Shown here: positions 24,001-36,966 of the stretch, in pieces | Layout: each line of letters opens with the position of its first letter | Numbering within the stretch: the first letter of the stretch is position 1 | Source: Piscicola geometra | Taxonomy: Eukaryota; Annelida; Clitellata; Hirudinida; Piscicolidae | Direction: 5' to 3' | Assembly: GCA_943735955.1 (NCBI GenBank) | Contig: OX030963.1 | Coordinates: 107,501 to 171,500, forward strand | DNA: 64,000 nt | Position numbers and translations under genes: made by a program | The notes under the pieces: generated by a model | The model's database searches: none | Seen by the model: only the letters and a program-made list of their open reading frames with translations | Told to the model about the DNA's origin: nothing

Positions 24001-24721
24001 TGATGGCAGTGTGTGCATGTCTCAGGTGGGTGTTGTATGGTGGCAGTGTGTGCATGTCTCAGGTGGGTGCTGTATGATGGCAGTGTGTGCATGCCTCAGG
24101 TGGGTGTTGTATGATGGCAGTGTGTGCATGTCTCAGGTGGGTGTTGTATGATGGCAGTGTGTGCATGCCTCAGGTGGGTGTTGTATGATGGCAGTGTGTG
24201 CATGTCTCAGGTGGGTGTTGTATGATGGCAGTGTGTGCGGTTGAGAAAGGCATGCCTCCTTCATCTCTCACTCTCCATCACTCCACACCAAGGAGGAAGC
24301 TCAAGCCAACTACACCAAACTGATCAAGCAATTGACAGCCGATGAGTCGTCGTCAGAGGCAGAGGCAGACTTGCTGGCAGGTCTAGAAGGCAAGATCTAC
24401 AAGATTGTATTCAACAGGCCCAGCAAGAAGAATGCCCTCAAGAGAGAGGTTCTGCTTGCATTCATCATCATCATCCTCATCATCATTACCATTATCATCA
24501 TCATCGTGATCCTCATCATCATCATCTTCATCCTCATCATCATCGTCATCCTCATCATCATCGTCATCCTCATCATCATCTTCATCCTCATCATCATCCT
24601 CATCCTCATCATCATCAGATGTATGGACAGTTTGAAGAGGCTCTGAAGCAAGCGAGTGAGAGTGAAGCCTCCATCGCTGTCGTCACAGGTTCACACCGCA
24701 GTCTTCATCATCATCATCATC

Positions 24722-24788
<67 letters not shown>

Positions 24789-27700
24789 GCATCAACACTG
24801 CAGTCTCTCTAATTGTGATCACTGATGCAGGCACAGGCACGCACTACTCGAGCGGCAATGACTTGACGAACTTCTCCAAGGTGGTGCACTTGTCCTTCCC
24901 CTCCCTCACTATCTCTCCTTCATCTCCTCCCCCTCCCTCACTATATCTCCTTCATCTCCTTCCCCTCCCTCACTCTCTCACCTTCATCTCCTCCCCCTCC
25001 CTCACTCTCTCTCCTTCATCTCCTTCCCCTCCCTCACTCTCTCACCTTCATCTCCTCTCCCTCCCTCACTCTCTCTCCTTCATCTCCTTCCCCTCCCTCA
25101 CTATCTCTCCTTCATCTCCTCTCCCTCCCTCACTATCTCTCCTTCATCTCCTCTCCCTCCCTCACTATCTCTCCTTCATCTCCTCCCCCTCCCTCACTCT
25201 CTCTCCTTCATCTCCTCCCCCTCCCTCACTATATCTCCTTCATCTCCTTCCCCTCCCTCACTATCTCTCCTTCAATTTCTCCCCCTCCCTCACTATATCT
25301 CCTTCATCTCCTCCCCCTCCCTCACTATCTCTCCTTCATCTCCTCCCCCTCCCTCATTCTCTCTCCTTCATCTCCTCTCCCTCCCTCACTCTCTCTCCTT
25401 CATCTCCTCCCCCTCCCTCACTCTCTCTTCTTCAATTTCTCCCCCTCCCTCACTCTCTCTCCTTCAATTTCTCCCCCTCCCTCACTCTCTCTCCTTCATC
25501 TCCTCCCCCTCCCTCACTCTCTCTCCTTCAATTTCTCCCCCTCCCTCACTCTCTCTCCTTCAATTTCTCCCCCTCCCTCACTCTCTCTCCTTCAATTTCT
25601 CCCCCTCCCTCACTCTCTCTCCTTCAATTTCTCCCCCTCCCTCACTCTCTCTCCTTCAATTTCTCCCCCTCCCTCACTCTCTCACCTTCATCTCCTTCCC
25701 CTCCCTCACTATCTCTCCTTCAATTTCTCCCCCTCCCTCACTATATCTCCTTCATCTCCTCCCCCTCCCTCACTATCTCTCCTTCATCTCCTCCCCCTCC
25801 CTCATTCTCTCTCCTTCATCTCCTCTCCCTCCCTCACTCTCTCTCCTTCATCTCCTCCCCCTCCCTCACTCTCTCTTCTTCAATTTCTCCCCCTCCCTCA
25901 CTCTCTCTCCTTCAATTTCTCCCCCTCCCTCACTCTCTCTCCTTCATCTCCTCCCCCTCCCTCACTCTCTCTCCTTCAATTTCTCCCCCTCCCTCACTCT
26001 CTCTCCTTCAATTTCTCCCCCTCCCTCACTCTCTCTCCTTCAATTTCTCCCCCTCCCTCACTCTCTCTCCTTCAATTTCTCCCCCTCCCTCACTCTCTCT
26101 CCTTCTATTTCTCCCCCTCCCTCACTCTCTCTCCTTCAATTTCTCCCCCTCCCTCACTCTCTCTCCTTCAATTTCTCCCCCTCCCTCACTCTCTCACCTT
26201 CATCTCCTCTCCCTCCCTCACTATATCTCCTTCATCTCCTCTCCCTCCCTCACTATCTCTCCTTCATCTCCTCCCCCTCCCTCACTCTCTCACCTTCATC
26301 TCCTTCTTTCCTCACGCACCACTGCCTCTTGCCAGGTGGACTTGTCGAACATGAAGGAGGAGGCGCGCATGGGAGCCGAGATCCTCAGGTGGCCCTTCTC
26401 TCACTCCTCCTCACCATCTCCCCTCCTCTCACTCCTCCTCACCATCTCCCCTCCTCTCACTCCTCCTCACCATCTCCCCTCCTCTCACTCCTCCTCACCA
26501 TCTCCCCTCCTCTCACTTCTCTTCACCATCTTTCCTCCTCTCACTCCTCCTCACCATCTCCCCTCCTTTCACTCCTCTTCACCATCTCCCCTCCTCTCAC
26601 TCCTCCTCACCATCTCCCCTCCTCTCACTCCTCCTTACCATCTCTTCTCCTTACCATCTCTCCTCCTCACCATCTCTCTTCCTCTCACTCCTTCTCACCA
26701 TCTCCCCTCCTCTCACTCCTCCTCACTATCTCCCCTCCTCTCACTCCTCCTCACCATCTCCCTCCTCTCACTCCTCCTCACCATCTCCCCTCCTCTCACT
26801 CCTCCTTACCATCTCTCCTCCTTACCATCTCTCCTCCTCACCATCTCTCTTCCACTCACTCCTCCTCACCATCTCCCCTCCTCTCGCTCCTCCTCACCAT
26901 CTCCCCTCCTCTCACTCCTCCTCACCATCTCCTCTTTTCTCACTCTTCTTCACCACCTCCCCTCCTCTCACTCCTCCTTACCATCTCTCTTCCTTTCACT
27001 CCTCCTCACCATCTCTCTTCCTCTCACTCCTCCTCACCATCTCTCTTCCTCTCACTCCTCCTCACCATCTCCCCTCTTTTCTCACTTCTCTTCACCATCT
27101 CCTCTCCTCTCACTCCTCCTCACCATCTTCCCTCCTCTCACTCCTCTTCACCATCTCCCCTCCTCTCACTCCTCCTTACCATCTCTCCTCCTTACCATCT
27201 CTCCTCCTCACCATCTCTCTTCCACTCACTCCTCCTCACCATCTCCCCTCCTCTCACTCCTCCTCACCATCTCCCCTCCTCTCACTCCTCCTCACCATCT
27301 CCCCTCCTCTCACTCTTCTTCACCATCTCCCCTCCTCTCACTCCTCCTCACCATCTCCCCTTCTCTCACTCCTCTTCACCATCTCCCCTTCTCTCACTCC
27401 TCCTCACCATCTTCCCTCCTCTCACTCCTCACCATCTCCCCTCCTCTCACTCTTCCTCACCATCTCCCCTTCTCTCACTCCTCCTCACCATCTCTCCTCC
27501 TCTCACTCCTCCTCGCCATCTCCCCTTCTCTCACTCCTCCTCGCCATCTCCCCTTCTCTCACTCCTTCTCACCATCTCTTCTCCTCTCACTCTTCTTCAC
27601 CATCTCCCCTCCTCTCACTCCTCCTCACCATCTCTACTCTTCTCACTCCTCTCTATCTTCCCTCCTCTCACTCCTCCTCACCATCTTCCCCTCTCTCACT

Positions 27701-29392
27701 CCTCCTCACCATCTCCCCTCCTCTCACTCCTTCTCACCATCTTCCCTCCTCTCACTCCTCCTCACCATCTCTTCTCCTCTCACTCTTCTTCACCATCTCC
27801 CCTCCTCTCACTCTTCCTCACCATCTCTCCTCCTCTCACTCCTCCTTACCATCTCTCTTCCTCTCACTCCTCCTCACCATCTCCCCTCCCCTCACTCCTC
27901 CTTACCATCTCCCCTCCTTTCACTCCTCTTCACCATCTCTCTTCCTCTCACTCCTCCTTACCATCTCCCCTCCTCTCACTCCTTCTCACCATCTTACCTT
28001 CTCTCACTCCTCCTCACCATCTTCCCTCCTCTCACTCCTCCTCACCATCTCCCCTCCTTTCACTCCTTCTCACCATCTTCCCTCCTCTCACTTCTCCTCA
28101 CCATCTCTTCTCCTCTCACTCTTCTTCACCATCTCCCCTCCTCTCACTCCTCCTCACCATCTCTCTTCCTCTCACTCTTTCTCACCATCTCCCCTTCTCT
28201 CACTCCTCCTCACCATCTCTTCCCTTTCACTCTTCCTCACCATCTCCCCTCCTCTCACTCTTCTTCACCATCTCCTCTCTTCTCACTCCTCCTCACCATC
28301 TCCCCTTCTCTCACTCCTCCTCACCATCTCCTCCCTCTCACTCCTCCTCACCATCTCCCTTCTCCACAGGACCTTCGTGAGCAGTCTGATTGACTTCCCG
28401 AAGCCTCTGGTCGCCCTGGTGAACGGACCGTGCATCGGCATCGCCGCCACCACCCTCGGCCTCTTCGACGCTGTCTACGCCTCAGACAACGTCATTGCTT
28501 CTCATACACACACACCCACACACACACACACCCACCCACACATACACACACACCCACATATACACACACACTCACACACACCCACATATACACACACACT
28601 CACACACACCCACATATACACACACACTCACACCTACCCACACATACACACACACTCACACCCACCCACACATACACACACACGAACACACACCCAAATA
28701 TAAACACACACTAACACCCACCCACACATACACACACACTCACATCCACCCACACATACACACACACGAACCCACACCCACATATACACACACACTCACA
28801 CCCACCCACACATACACACACACTCACACACACCCACATGTACACACACACTCACACACACCCACACATACACACACACTCACACACACTCACACCCACC
28901 CACACACATATTCACTCACACACACCCACATATACACACACACTCACAAACACCCACATATACACACACACTCACACCCACCCACACATACACACACACT
29001 CACACCCACCCACACATACACACACATGAACACACACCCACACATACACACACACTCACACCCACCCACCCACACACATATTCACTCACACACACCCACA
29101 TATACACACACACTCACACACACCCACATATACACACACACGAACACCCACCCACACATACACACACACGAACACACACCCACATATAAACACACACTCA
29201 CACCCACCCACACATACACACACACTCACACATACAAACACACTCACACACACCCACACATACACACTCACACACACACACACGAACACACGAACACACA
29301 CACACCCACACACACACACACACACACACCCACACCCACCCACACATACACACACACGAACACACACACATACACACACACACGAACACACA

Positions 29393-29431
<39 letters not shown>

Positions 29432-29782
29432 ACACACGAACACACACATGAACACACACACATACACACACACACACACGAACACACGAACACACACATG
29501 AACACACACACATACACACACACACAGGCGACCTTCCACACTCCCTTCACACTCCTGGGTCAGTCGCCAGAGGGCTGTTCCAGTGCCACCTTCCCCGCCA
29601 TCTTCGGACCCTCCCTTGTTTGTTTCATCTGCATGCATCATCATCATCATCATCATTCCTTCATCTGCATGCACCATTCACCATCATCATCATTCATCTG
29701 CATGCACCATCATCATCATCATCATTCATTGATCTGTACGCATCATCATCATCATCATTCATTCATCTGCATGCACCATTCA

Positions 29783-29814
<32 letters not shown>

Positions 29815-30330
29815 TCATCCGCATGCATCATTCATCTGCATGCATCATCATCATTATCATCATTCATCTGCATGCACCATTCATTCATCATCATCATTCA
29901 TCTGCATGCATCATCATCATTATCATCATTCATCTGCATGCATCATCATCATTATCATCATTCATCTGCATGCACCATTCATTCATCATCATCATTCATC
30001 TGCATGCACCATTCTTTCATCATCATCATTCATCTGCATGCACCATTCTTTCATCATCATCATTCATCTGCATGCACCATTCTTTCATCATCATCATTCA
30101 TCTGCATGCACCATTCTTTCATCATCATCATTCATCTGCATGCACCATTCATTCATCATCATTCATTCATCTGCATGCACCATTCTTTCATCATCATCAG
30201 CATGCACCATCGTCAACTGCAGGCCACTGAGATACTCTTCTTCAACAGGAAAATCTCAGCGCAGCAAGTGAATCAGAACCAATCTTCACACAAACACACC
30301 TACAATGATACACACACACACACACACACG

Positions 30331-30362
<32 letters not shown>

Positions 30363-31139
30363 TATATGTATATAAACATACAAAGATATACATACATGCT
30401 CTTACAAAGGCGAAGGAGGCTGGCTTCGTGAGTGAGGTGATACCTTCCACCTCGTTCGAAGAGGAGGCGTGGAAGAGGATGCATCAGTTGTCGTTGCTTC
30501 CTCCGCAGGTGCCCCTTTCTCCACCCCCCCCCCTTCCATCCCAACAACAACTCCACCCCTTCCCCCTTCCATCCCAACAACAACTCCACCCTCCCCCTTC
30601 CATCCCCCCTTCCATCCCAACAACAACTCCACCCCCCCCTTCCATCCCAACAACAACTCCACCCCCCCTTTCCATCCCAACAACAACTCCACCCCCCCTT
30701 CCATCCCAACAACAACTCCACCCCCCTTACATCCCAACAACAACTCCACCCTCCTTACATCCCAACAACAACTCCACCCTCCTTCCATCCCAACAACAAC
30801 TCTACCCCCCCCCTTCCATCCCAACAACAACTCCACCCCCCCCCCCTTCCATCCCAACAACAACTCCACCCTCCTTCCATCCCATCAACAACTCCACCTC
30901 CCTCCTTCCATCCCAACAACAACTCCACCTCTACAACTCGAACACACCAGCATATGACAACAACAACTCCACCACAAACACACACACAGAGTCTGATGGC
31001 GTGCAAGAGACTGGTGAGGGGGCCGATGAAGCAACTGCTGCATGAGACGAACGAGAGGGAGTGTCTGCAACTGGCTGAACGATTCGCCTCTGAGGAATGC
31101 AAGCAGGCAGTCTTCGCCTTCCTCGGCAACAAGCTCTGA
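21060..31139 (+). CDS. ECI2: Acyl-CoA-binding domain / enoyl-CoA delta isomerase 2
   Basis: Eleven exons: 21060-21193 (ATG at 21086), 21633-21731, 24293-24448, 24619-24688, 24831-24880, 26336-26388, 28370-28490, 29528-29617, 30223-30267, 30410-30508, 30990-31139. From the ATG they give 346 residues. Exons 1-3 encode an acyl-CoA-binding domain ([29 protein letters not shown]). Exons 3-11 encode a crotonase fold with [12 protein letters not shown], oxyanion-hole loops HYSSGNDL and NGPCIGIAA, and GQSPEGCSS carrying the catalytic Glu position. The enzyme shifts 3-enoyl-CoA double bonds to the trans-2 position in beta-oxidation of unsaturated fatty acids. The C-terminus is NKL, a possible variant peroxisomal targeting signal where the human enzyme has SKL. 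No mitochondrial presequence is visible; one could lie upstream of 21060. Confidence 0.93.
21202..21600. repeat. (CAT)n-based repeat in ECI2 intron 1
   Basis: ATCATCATCATGCCC units of varying length fill the intron. Confidence 0.9.
21721..24236. repeat. 37-bp minisatellite spanning the ECI2 exon 2 / intron 2 junction
   Basis: About 67 copies of a 37-bp unit. Each contains GCATGCCTCAG|GTGGGTGTT: the last 11 bases of exon 2 and the intron donor. The exon sequence is therefore part of the unit, and the array holds dozens of perfect copies of the 5' splice site. Variants are GCATGTCTCAG versus GCATGCCTCAG and GATGG versus GGTGG, often in repeating three- or five-unit blocks. Confidence 0.97.
24449..24618. 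repeat. CAT-rich intron 3 of ECI2
   Basis: ATCATCATCCTCATC-type repeats up to the acceptor ATCATCAG. Confidence 0.85.
24702..24792. repeat. (CAT)n in ECI2 intron 4
   Basis: Nearly pure (CAT)n. Confidence 0.9.
24881..26320. repeat. C/T-rich minisatellite of about 30 bp in ECI2 intron 5
   Basis: Units CCCCCTCCCTCACTCTCTCT plus CCTTCATCTCCT or CCTTCAATTTCT, about 45 copies, beginning within 20 bases of the donor at 24881. Strict purine/pyrimidine strand asymmetry. Confidence 0.95.
26389..28369. repeat. 27-bp C/T-rich minisatellite occupying all of ECI2 intron 6
   Basis: Units CTCCTCTCACTCCTCCTCAC plus CATCTCC run from a few bases after the donor to the acceptor TCTCCACAG. Confidence 0.95.
28491..29527. 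repeat. (CA)-rich repeat in ECI2 intron 7
   Basis: CACACACTCACACCCACCCA variants, ending in pure (CA)n that supplies the acceptor ACACACAG. Confidence 0.95.
29630..30206. repeat. CATCATCATTCATCTGCATGCAC repeat in ECI2 intron 8
   Basis: Repeated (ATC)n plus TTCATCTGCATGCACCATTC units. Confidence 0.9.
30509..30940. repeat. Minisatellite of about 29 bp in ECI2 intron 10
   Basis: CCATCCCAACAACAACTCCA plus variable C runs, starting about 10 bases after the donor GTGCCC. Confidence 0.92.
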
Positions 31140-31189
31140 TCCTGTCACATACATCTCTTCTCGTCATAATGGCGCTCAACGCATCTGAT

Positions 31190-31425
31190 TCTTCACCATA
31201 CTAATACCTAACGGACCTTATTCTTCACCATACTAATACCTAACGCATCTGATTCTTCACCATACTAATTCCTAACGCATCTGATTCATCACCATACTAA
31301 TTCCTAACGGATCTGATTCTTCACCATACTAATACCTAACGGACCTGATTCTTCACCATACTAATACCTAACGGATCTGATTCTTCACCATACTAATACC
31401 TAACGGACCTGATTCTTCAGCACAC
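31190..31425. repeat. 32-bp repeat downstream of ECI2
   Basis: About seven copies of CTAACGGACCTGATTCTTCA plus CCATACTAATAC. Confidence 0.92.
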
Positions 31426-31564
31426 TGACGCACCAATTCTCAGCACTTACAATCATGTCTTTCACCCAACATCATGCCTTCAATCTGCCTTCAAGGCACT
31501 TTCATGCGTTGCAGTTGGAGCATCTCCCAAACTTTATTAATGCCGGGTACTCACCAGTGGAATG

Positions 31565-31573
31565 CTTGTGTAT

Positions 31574-31654
<81 letters not shown>

Positions 31655-31685
31655 CGTGTGTGTGTGCGTGTGTTTGTGTGTGCGT
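31565..31685. repeat. (TG)n microsatellite
   Basis: Long, nearly pure TG dinucleotide tract with a few CG interruptions. Confidence 0.95.
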
Positions 31686-31754
31686 CGTTAACTTTCTGCT
31701 ACTGTAGTGGTTACGACGATTAAAAGTATTACTCAGATGTAGTGACTGAATCCC

Positions 31755-31952
31755 ACGAAGCATGATGAAGATGAGGGGGAGGATGATGAAGATGAGAAGG
31801 AGGATGATGGTGATGATGAAGATGAGGGGGAGGATGATGAAGATGAGAAGGAGGATGATGGTGATGATAAAGATGAGGAGAAGGAGGATGATGGTGATGA
31901 TGGAGATGATGAAGATGAGGAGAAGGAGGATGATGGTGATGAAGACGAAACA
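31755..31952. repeat. GATGAAGATGAGGAGGATGATG repeat
   Basis: Irregular purine-rich repeat between the convergent ECI2 and YKT6 genes. Confidence 0.85.
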
Positions 31953-32094
31953 GAAGCATGCGTGAATACAGGATTGCAGAAAGAGAAAGTCTCCCATTGG
32001 AGGGGAAGCGTGAGTCATCAAATATATATGGCATAGCTATTAATACATGAGATGATACCCGAAAATGTGGCCTCATAATGGATGGGAGGTGACC

Positions 32095-32222
32095 AATGAG
32101 GGATGAATGGCTAATGAGGGATGAATGACTAATGAGGGATGAATGGCTAATGAGGGATGAATGACCAATGAGGGATGAATGACCAATGAGGGATGAATGA
32201 CCAATGAGGGATGAATGGCGGG
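32095..32222. repeat. 18-bp repeat GAGGGATGAATGACCAAT
   Basis: About seven copies ending 10 bases past the YKT6 stop codon, so it lies in the YKT6 3' UTR. Confidence 0.92.
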
Positions 32223-32231
32223 TTACTTTCT

Positions 32232-35200
32232 TCAAAGAATGCTGCAGCAAGAGTTGGTCTTCTTAGCCTGCATATGTGAGAAGGTATAGAAAAAAACACT
32301 CGAAAGCACACAGACACACACAAGCACACAAACCCACACAAGTAAGAAAGCACACAGACACACACAAGTAAGAAAGCACACAGACGTACAGTCTTGTAGA
32401 AGGCCTTGGACTGGAAGGTGAGTCCTTCTGACTTGGCGACCAAATCGTCCAGTTTTTCGCCCCTCTCGAGCACACTCTCGATGGTGCTGTGCTGTTTGTT
32501 AGAGTGGTTGTGTGCTGTTTGTTAGAGTGGTTGTGTGCTGTTTGTTAGAGTGGTTGTGTGCTGTTTGTTAGAGTGGTTGTGTGCTGTTTGTTAGAGTGGA
32601 TGTGTGCTGTTTGTTAGAGTGGTTGTGTGCTGTTTGTTAGAGTGGTTGTGTGCTGTTTGTTAGAGTGGTCGTGTGCTGTTTGTTAGAGTGGATGTGTGCT
32701 GTTTGTTAGAGTGGTTGTGTGCTGTTTGTTAGAGTGGTTGTGTGCTGTTTGTTAGAGTGGTGCTGTGCTGTTTGTTAGAGTGGTTGTGTGCTGTTTGTTA
32801 GAGTGGTGCTGTGCTGTTTGTTAGAGTGGTTGTGTGCTGTTTGTTAGAGTGGTGCTGTGCTGTTTGTTAGAGTGGTTGTGTGCTGTTTGTTAGAGTGGTT
32901 GTGTGCTGTTTGTTGGAGTGGTTGTGTGCTGTTTGTTAGAGTGGTTGTGTGCTGTTTGTTAGAGTGGTTGTGTGCTGTTTGTTAGAGTGGTTGTGTGCTG
33001 TTTGTTAGAGTGGTGCTGTGCTGTTTGTTAGAGTGGTTGTGTGCTGTTTGTTAGAGTGGTGCTGTGCTGTTTGTTAGAGTGGTTGTGTGCTGTTTGTTAG
33101 AGTGGTGCTGTGCTGTTTGTTAGAGTGGTTGTGTGCTGTTTGTTAGAGTGGTTGTGTGCTGTTTGTTAGAGTGGTGCTGTGCTGTTTGTTAGAGTGGATG
33201 TGTGCTGTTTGTTAGAGTGGTTGTGTGCTGTTTGTTAGAGTGGTGCTGTGCTGTTTGTTAGAGTGGTGCTGTGCTGTTTGTTAGAGTGGTTGTGTGCTGT
33301 TTGTTAGAGTGGTTGTGTGCTGTTTGTTAGAGTGGTTGTGTGCTGTTTGTTAGAGTGGTTGTGTGCTGTTTGTTAGAGTGGTTGTGTGCTGTTTGTTAGA
33401 GTGGTTGTGTGCTGTTTGTTAGAGTGGTTGTGTGCTGTTTGTTAGAGTGGTGCTGTGCTGTTTGTTAGAGTGGTTGTGTGCTGTTTGTTAGAGTGGTGCT
33501 GTGCTGTTTGTTAGAGTGGTTGTGTGCTGTTTGTTAGAGTGGTTGTGTGCTGTTTGTTAGAGTGGTTGTGTGCTGTTTGTTAGAGTGGTTGTGTGCTGTT
33601 TGTTAGAGTGGTTGTGTGCTGTTTGTTAGAGTGGTTGTGTGCTGTTTGTTAGAGTGGTTGTGTGCTGTTTGTTAGAGTGGTGCTGTGCTGTTTGTTAGAG
33701 TGGTTGTGTGCTGTTTGTTAGAGTGGTGCTGTGCTGTTTGTTAGAGTGGTTGTGTGCTGTTTGTTAGAGTGGTGCTGTGCTGTTTGTTAGAGTGGTTGTG
33801 TGCTGTTTGTTAGAGTGGTCGTGTGCTGTTTGTTAGAGTGGTTGTGTGCTGTTTGTTAGAGTGGTTGTGTGCTGTTTGTTAGAGTGGTTGTGTGCTGTTT
33901 GTTAGAGTGGTTGTGTGCTGTTTGTTAGAGTGGTTGTGTGCTGTTTGTTAGAGTGGATGTGTGCTGTTTGTTAGAGTGGTTGTGTGCTGTTTGTTAGAGT
34001 GGTTGTGTGCTGTTTGTTAGAGTGGTTGTGTGCTGTTTGTTAGAGTGGTTGTGTGCTGTTTGTTAGAGTGGATGTGTGCAGCCGTGTGGTTAGTGTGGTT
34101 GGGTGCAGTGTCGTGTGGTGTTTGTTTGTGTGCTGTTGTGTAGTGTGGTTGTGTGCTGTTTGTTAGAGTGGTTGTGTGCTGTTGTGTAGTGTGGTTGTGT
34201 GCTGTTTGTTAGAGTGGTTGTGTGCTGTTTGTAAGAGTGGTTGTGTGCTGTTTGTAAGAGTGGTTGTGTGCTGTTTGTTAGAGTGGTTGTGTGCTGTTTG
34301 TTAGAGTGGTTGTGTGCTGTTTGTTAGAGTGGTTGTGTGCTGTTTGTTAGAGTGGTTGTGTGCTGTTTGTTAGAGTGGATGTGTGCAGCCGTGTGGTTAG
34401 TGTGGTTGGGTGCAGTGTCGTGTGGTGTTTGTTTGTGTGCTGTTGTGTAGTGTGGTCATGTAGTGCTGTTGGGTACTGTGGTCATGTAGTGCTGTGATGT
34501 TTGTTTGTGTGCTGTTGTGTAATGTGGCCATGTAGTGCTGTGATGTTTGTTTGGGTGCTGGTGTGCAGTGATAGTTTAGTATGATGTGGCAGCAAAGAAG
34601 GAGGATGCATGAGCGACTCACCAGGATGACCTTGGTTTCGTCAAGGTCAGACTGGATCTTCATCATAGCGTCTGCCTCTCTGGGGTTCTGGAGGTGCGCA
34701 ATGGTGTGTGCTTGCGCCTGCTACTTGTGCAAGTCTCCTTCGCAATCATCATCATCATCCTTCGCAATCATCATCATTTCCAACATCATCACCTGGTACT
34801 TGTGTAGATACTCTTGCAGCTTTGAAAATTGCAGTGAGCTGCATGCAAGATGAAGAGTGGTGCAACAACATCAACACTAAAACAAGAGATGATCTCACTA
34901 CAACAACAACAACAACACTAAAACAAGAGATGGTCTCAATACAACAACAACACTAAAACAAGAGATGGTCTCAATACATCAACAACAACACTGAAACAAG
35001 AGATGAACTCACTACAACAACAACAACACTGAAACAAGAGATGAACTCACTACAACAACAACAACACTAAAACAAGAGATGGTCTCACTACAACAACAAC
35101 AACACTAAAACAAGAGATGGTCTCACTACAACAACAACAACACTAAACAAGAGATGGTCTCACTATAACAACAACAACAGAAGAACAAACTTTTCCTTGC

Positions 35201-36839
35201 ATCCGGTCCATACAGATGCATCATGCTCCAGTGCAAACTCATCCAGCATCTGATGGGTCAGTTCATTAATCAGCTACTCCTCTATTGGTCAGTTCATTAA
35301 TCAGCTACTCCTCTATTGGTCAGTTCATTGATCAGCTACTCCTCTATTGGTCAGTTCATTGATCAGCTACTCCTCTATTGGTCAGTTCATTGATCAACTA
35401 CTCCTCTATTGGTCAGTTCATTGATCAACTACTCCTCTATTGGTCAGTTCATTGATCAACTACTCCTCTATTGGTCAGTTCATTGATCAACTACTCCTCT
35501 ATTGGTCAGTTCATTGATCAACTACTCCTCTATTGGTCAGTTCATTGATCAACTACTCCTCTATTGGTCAGTTCATTTAATTGAATAGCACCACAAATCA
35601 CCTTGTTGAGAAGAGTGAAGCAGACCCTGGCAGGGTACTCACTGTCACAAATCACCACCCCTGCAAGGCCGTCTGCCTTGACAAAGACGTGACACACATA
35701 CTCTGCAGGGTGGTGTGGAGGTTGGTTGGAGGTTGGTTGGAGGTTGGTTGGAGGCTGGTTGGAGGTTGGTGTGGAGATTGGTGTGGAGGTTGGTTGGAGG
35801 TTGGTTGGAGGCTGGTGTGGAGGTTGGTGTGGAGGTTGGTTGGAGGTTGGTGTGGAGGTTGGTGTGGAGGTTGGTTGGAGGTTGGTGTGGAGGTTGGTGT
35901 GGAGGTTGGTTGGAGGTTGGTGTGGAGGTTGGTGTGGAGGTTGGTTGGAGGCTGGTTGGAGGTTGGTGTGGAGGTTGGTGTGGAGGTTGGTTGGAGGTTG
36001 GTTGGAGGCTGGTGTGGAGGTTGGTTGGAGGTTGGTTGGAGGTTGGTGTGGAGGTTGGTTGGAGGTTGGTGTGGAGGCTGGTTGGAGGTTGGTTGGAGGT
36101 TGGCTGGAGGTTGGTGTGGAGGTTGGTTGGAGGTTGGTGTGGAGGCTGGTTGGAGGTTGGTTGGAGGTTGGTGTGGAGGTTGGCTGGAGGTTGGTGTGGA
36201 GGTTGGTGTGGAGGTTGGTTGGAGGTTGGTTGGAGGTTGGTGTGGAGGTTGGTTGGAGGTTGGTGTGGAGGCTGGTTGGAGGTTGGTTGGAGGTTGGTGT
36301 GGAGGTTGGCTGGAGGTTGGTGTGGAGGTTGGTTGGAGGTTGGTTGGAGGTTGGTGTGGAGGTTGGTTGGAGGTTGGTTGGAGGTTGGTGTGGAGGTTGG
36401 TTGGAGGTTGGTTGGAGGTTGGTTGGAGGTTGGTGTGGAGGTTGGTTGGAGGCTGGTGTGGAGGTTGGTTGGAGGTTGGTTGGAGGCTGGTGTGGAGGTT
36501 GGTGTGGAGGTTGGTTGGAGGTTGGTTGGAGGTTGGTGTGGAGGTTGGTTGGAGGTTAGTTGGAGGTTGGTTGGAGGTTGGTGTGGAGGTTGGTTGGAGG
36601 TTGGTTGGAGGTTGGTTGGAGGCGTGGCCGGACAAAATGTCACGGGACAAAATGGCACGGACAAAATGTCACGAGGACAAAATGTCACGGACAAAATGTC
36701 ACGAGGACAAAATGTCACGAGACAAAATGGCACGGACAAAATGTCACGGAAAAAATGGCACGGACAAAATGTCACGGACAAAATGTCACGGAAAAAATGG
36801 CACGGACAAAATGTCATGAGTATTGTTAGTAGTAGTAGC

Positions 36840-36885
<46 letters not shown>

Positions 36886-36886
36886 A

Positions 36887-36966
<80 letters not shown>

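Noticed and set aside
21721..24236. CRISPR-like array of 37-bp regular repeats
   Set aside because: The units are contiguous with no unique spacers and lie in a eukaryotic intron at a splice donor.
24656..28393. 1245-codon Ser/Pro/Leu-rich open frame
   Set aside because: It runs through ECI2 exons in the wrong frame and two C/T-rich intron arrays; no protein-like composition.
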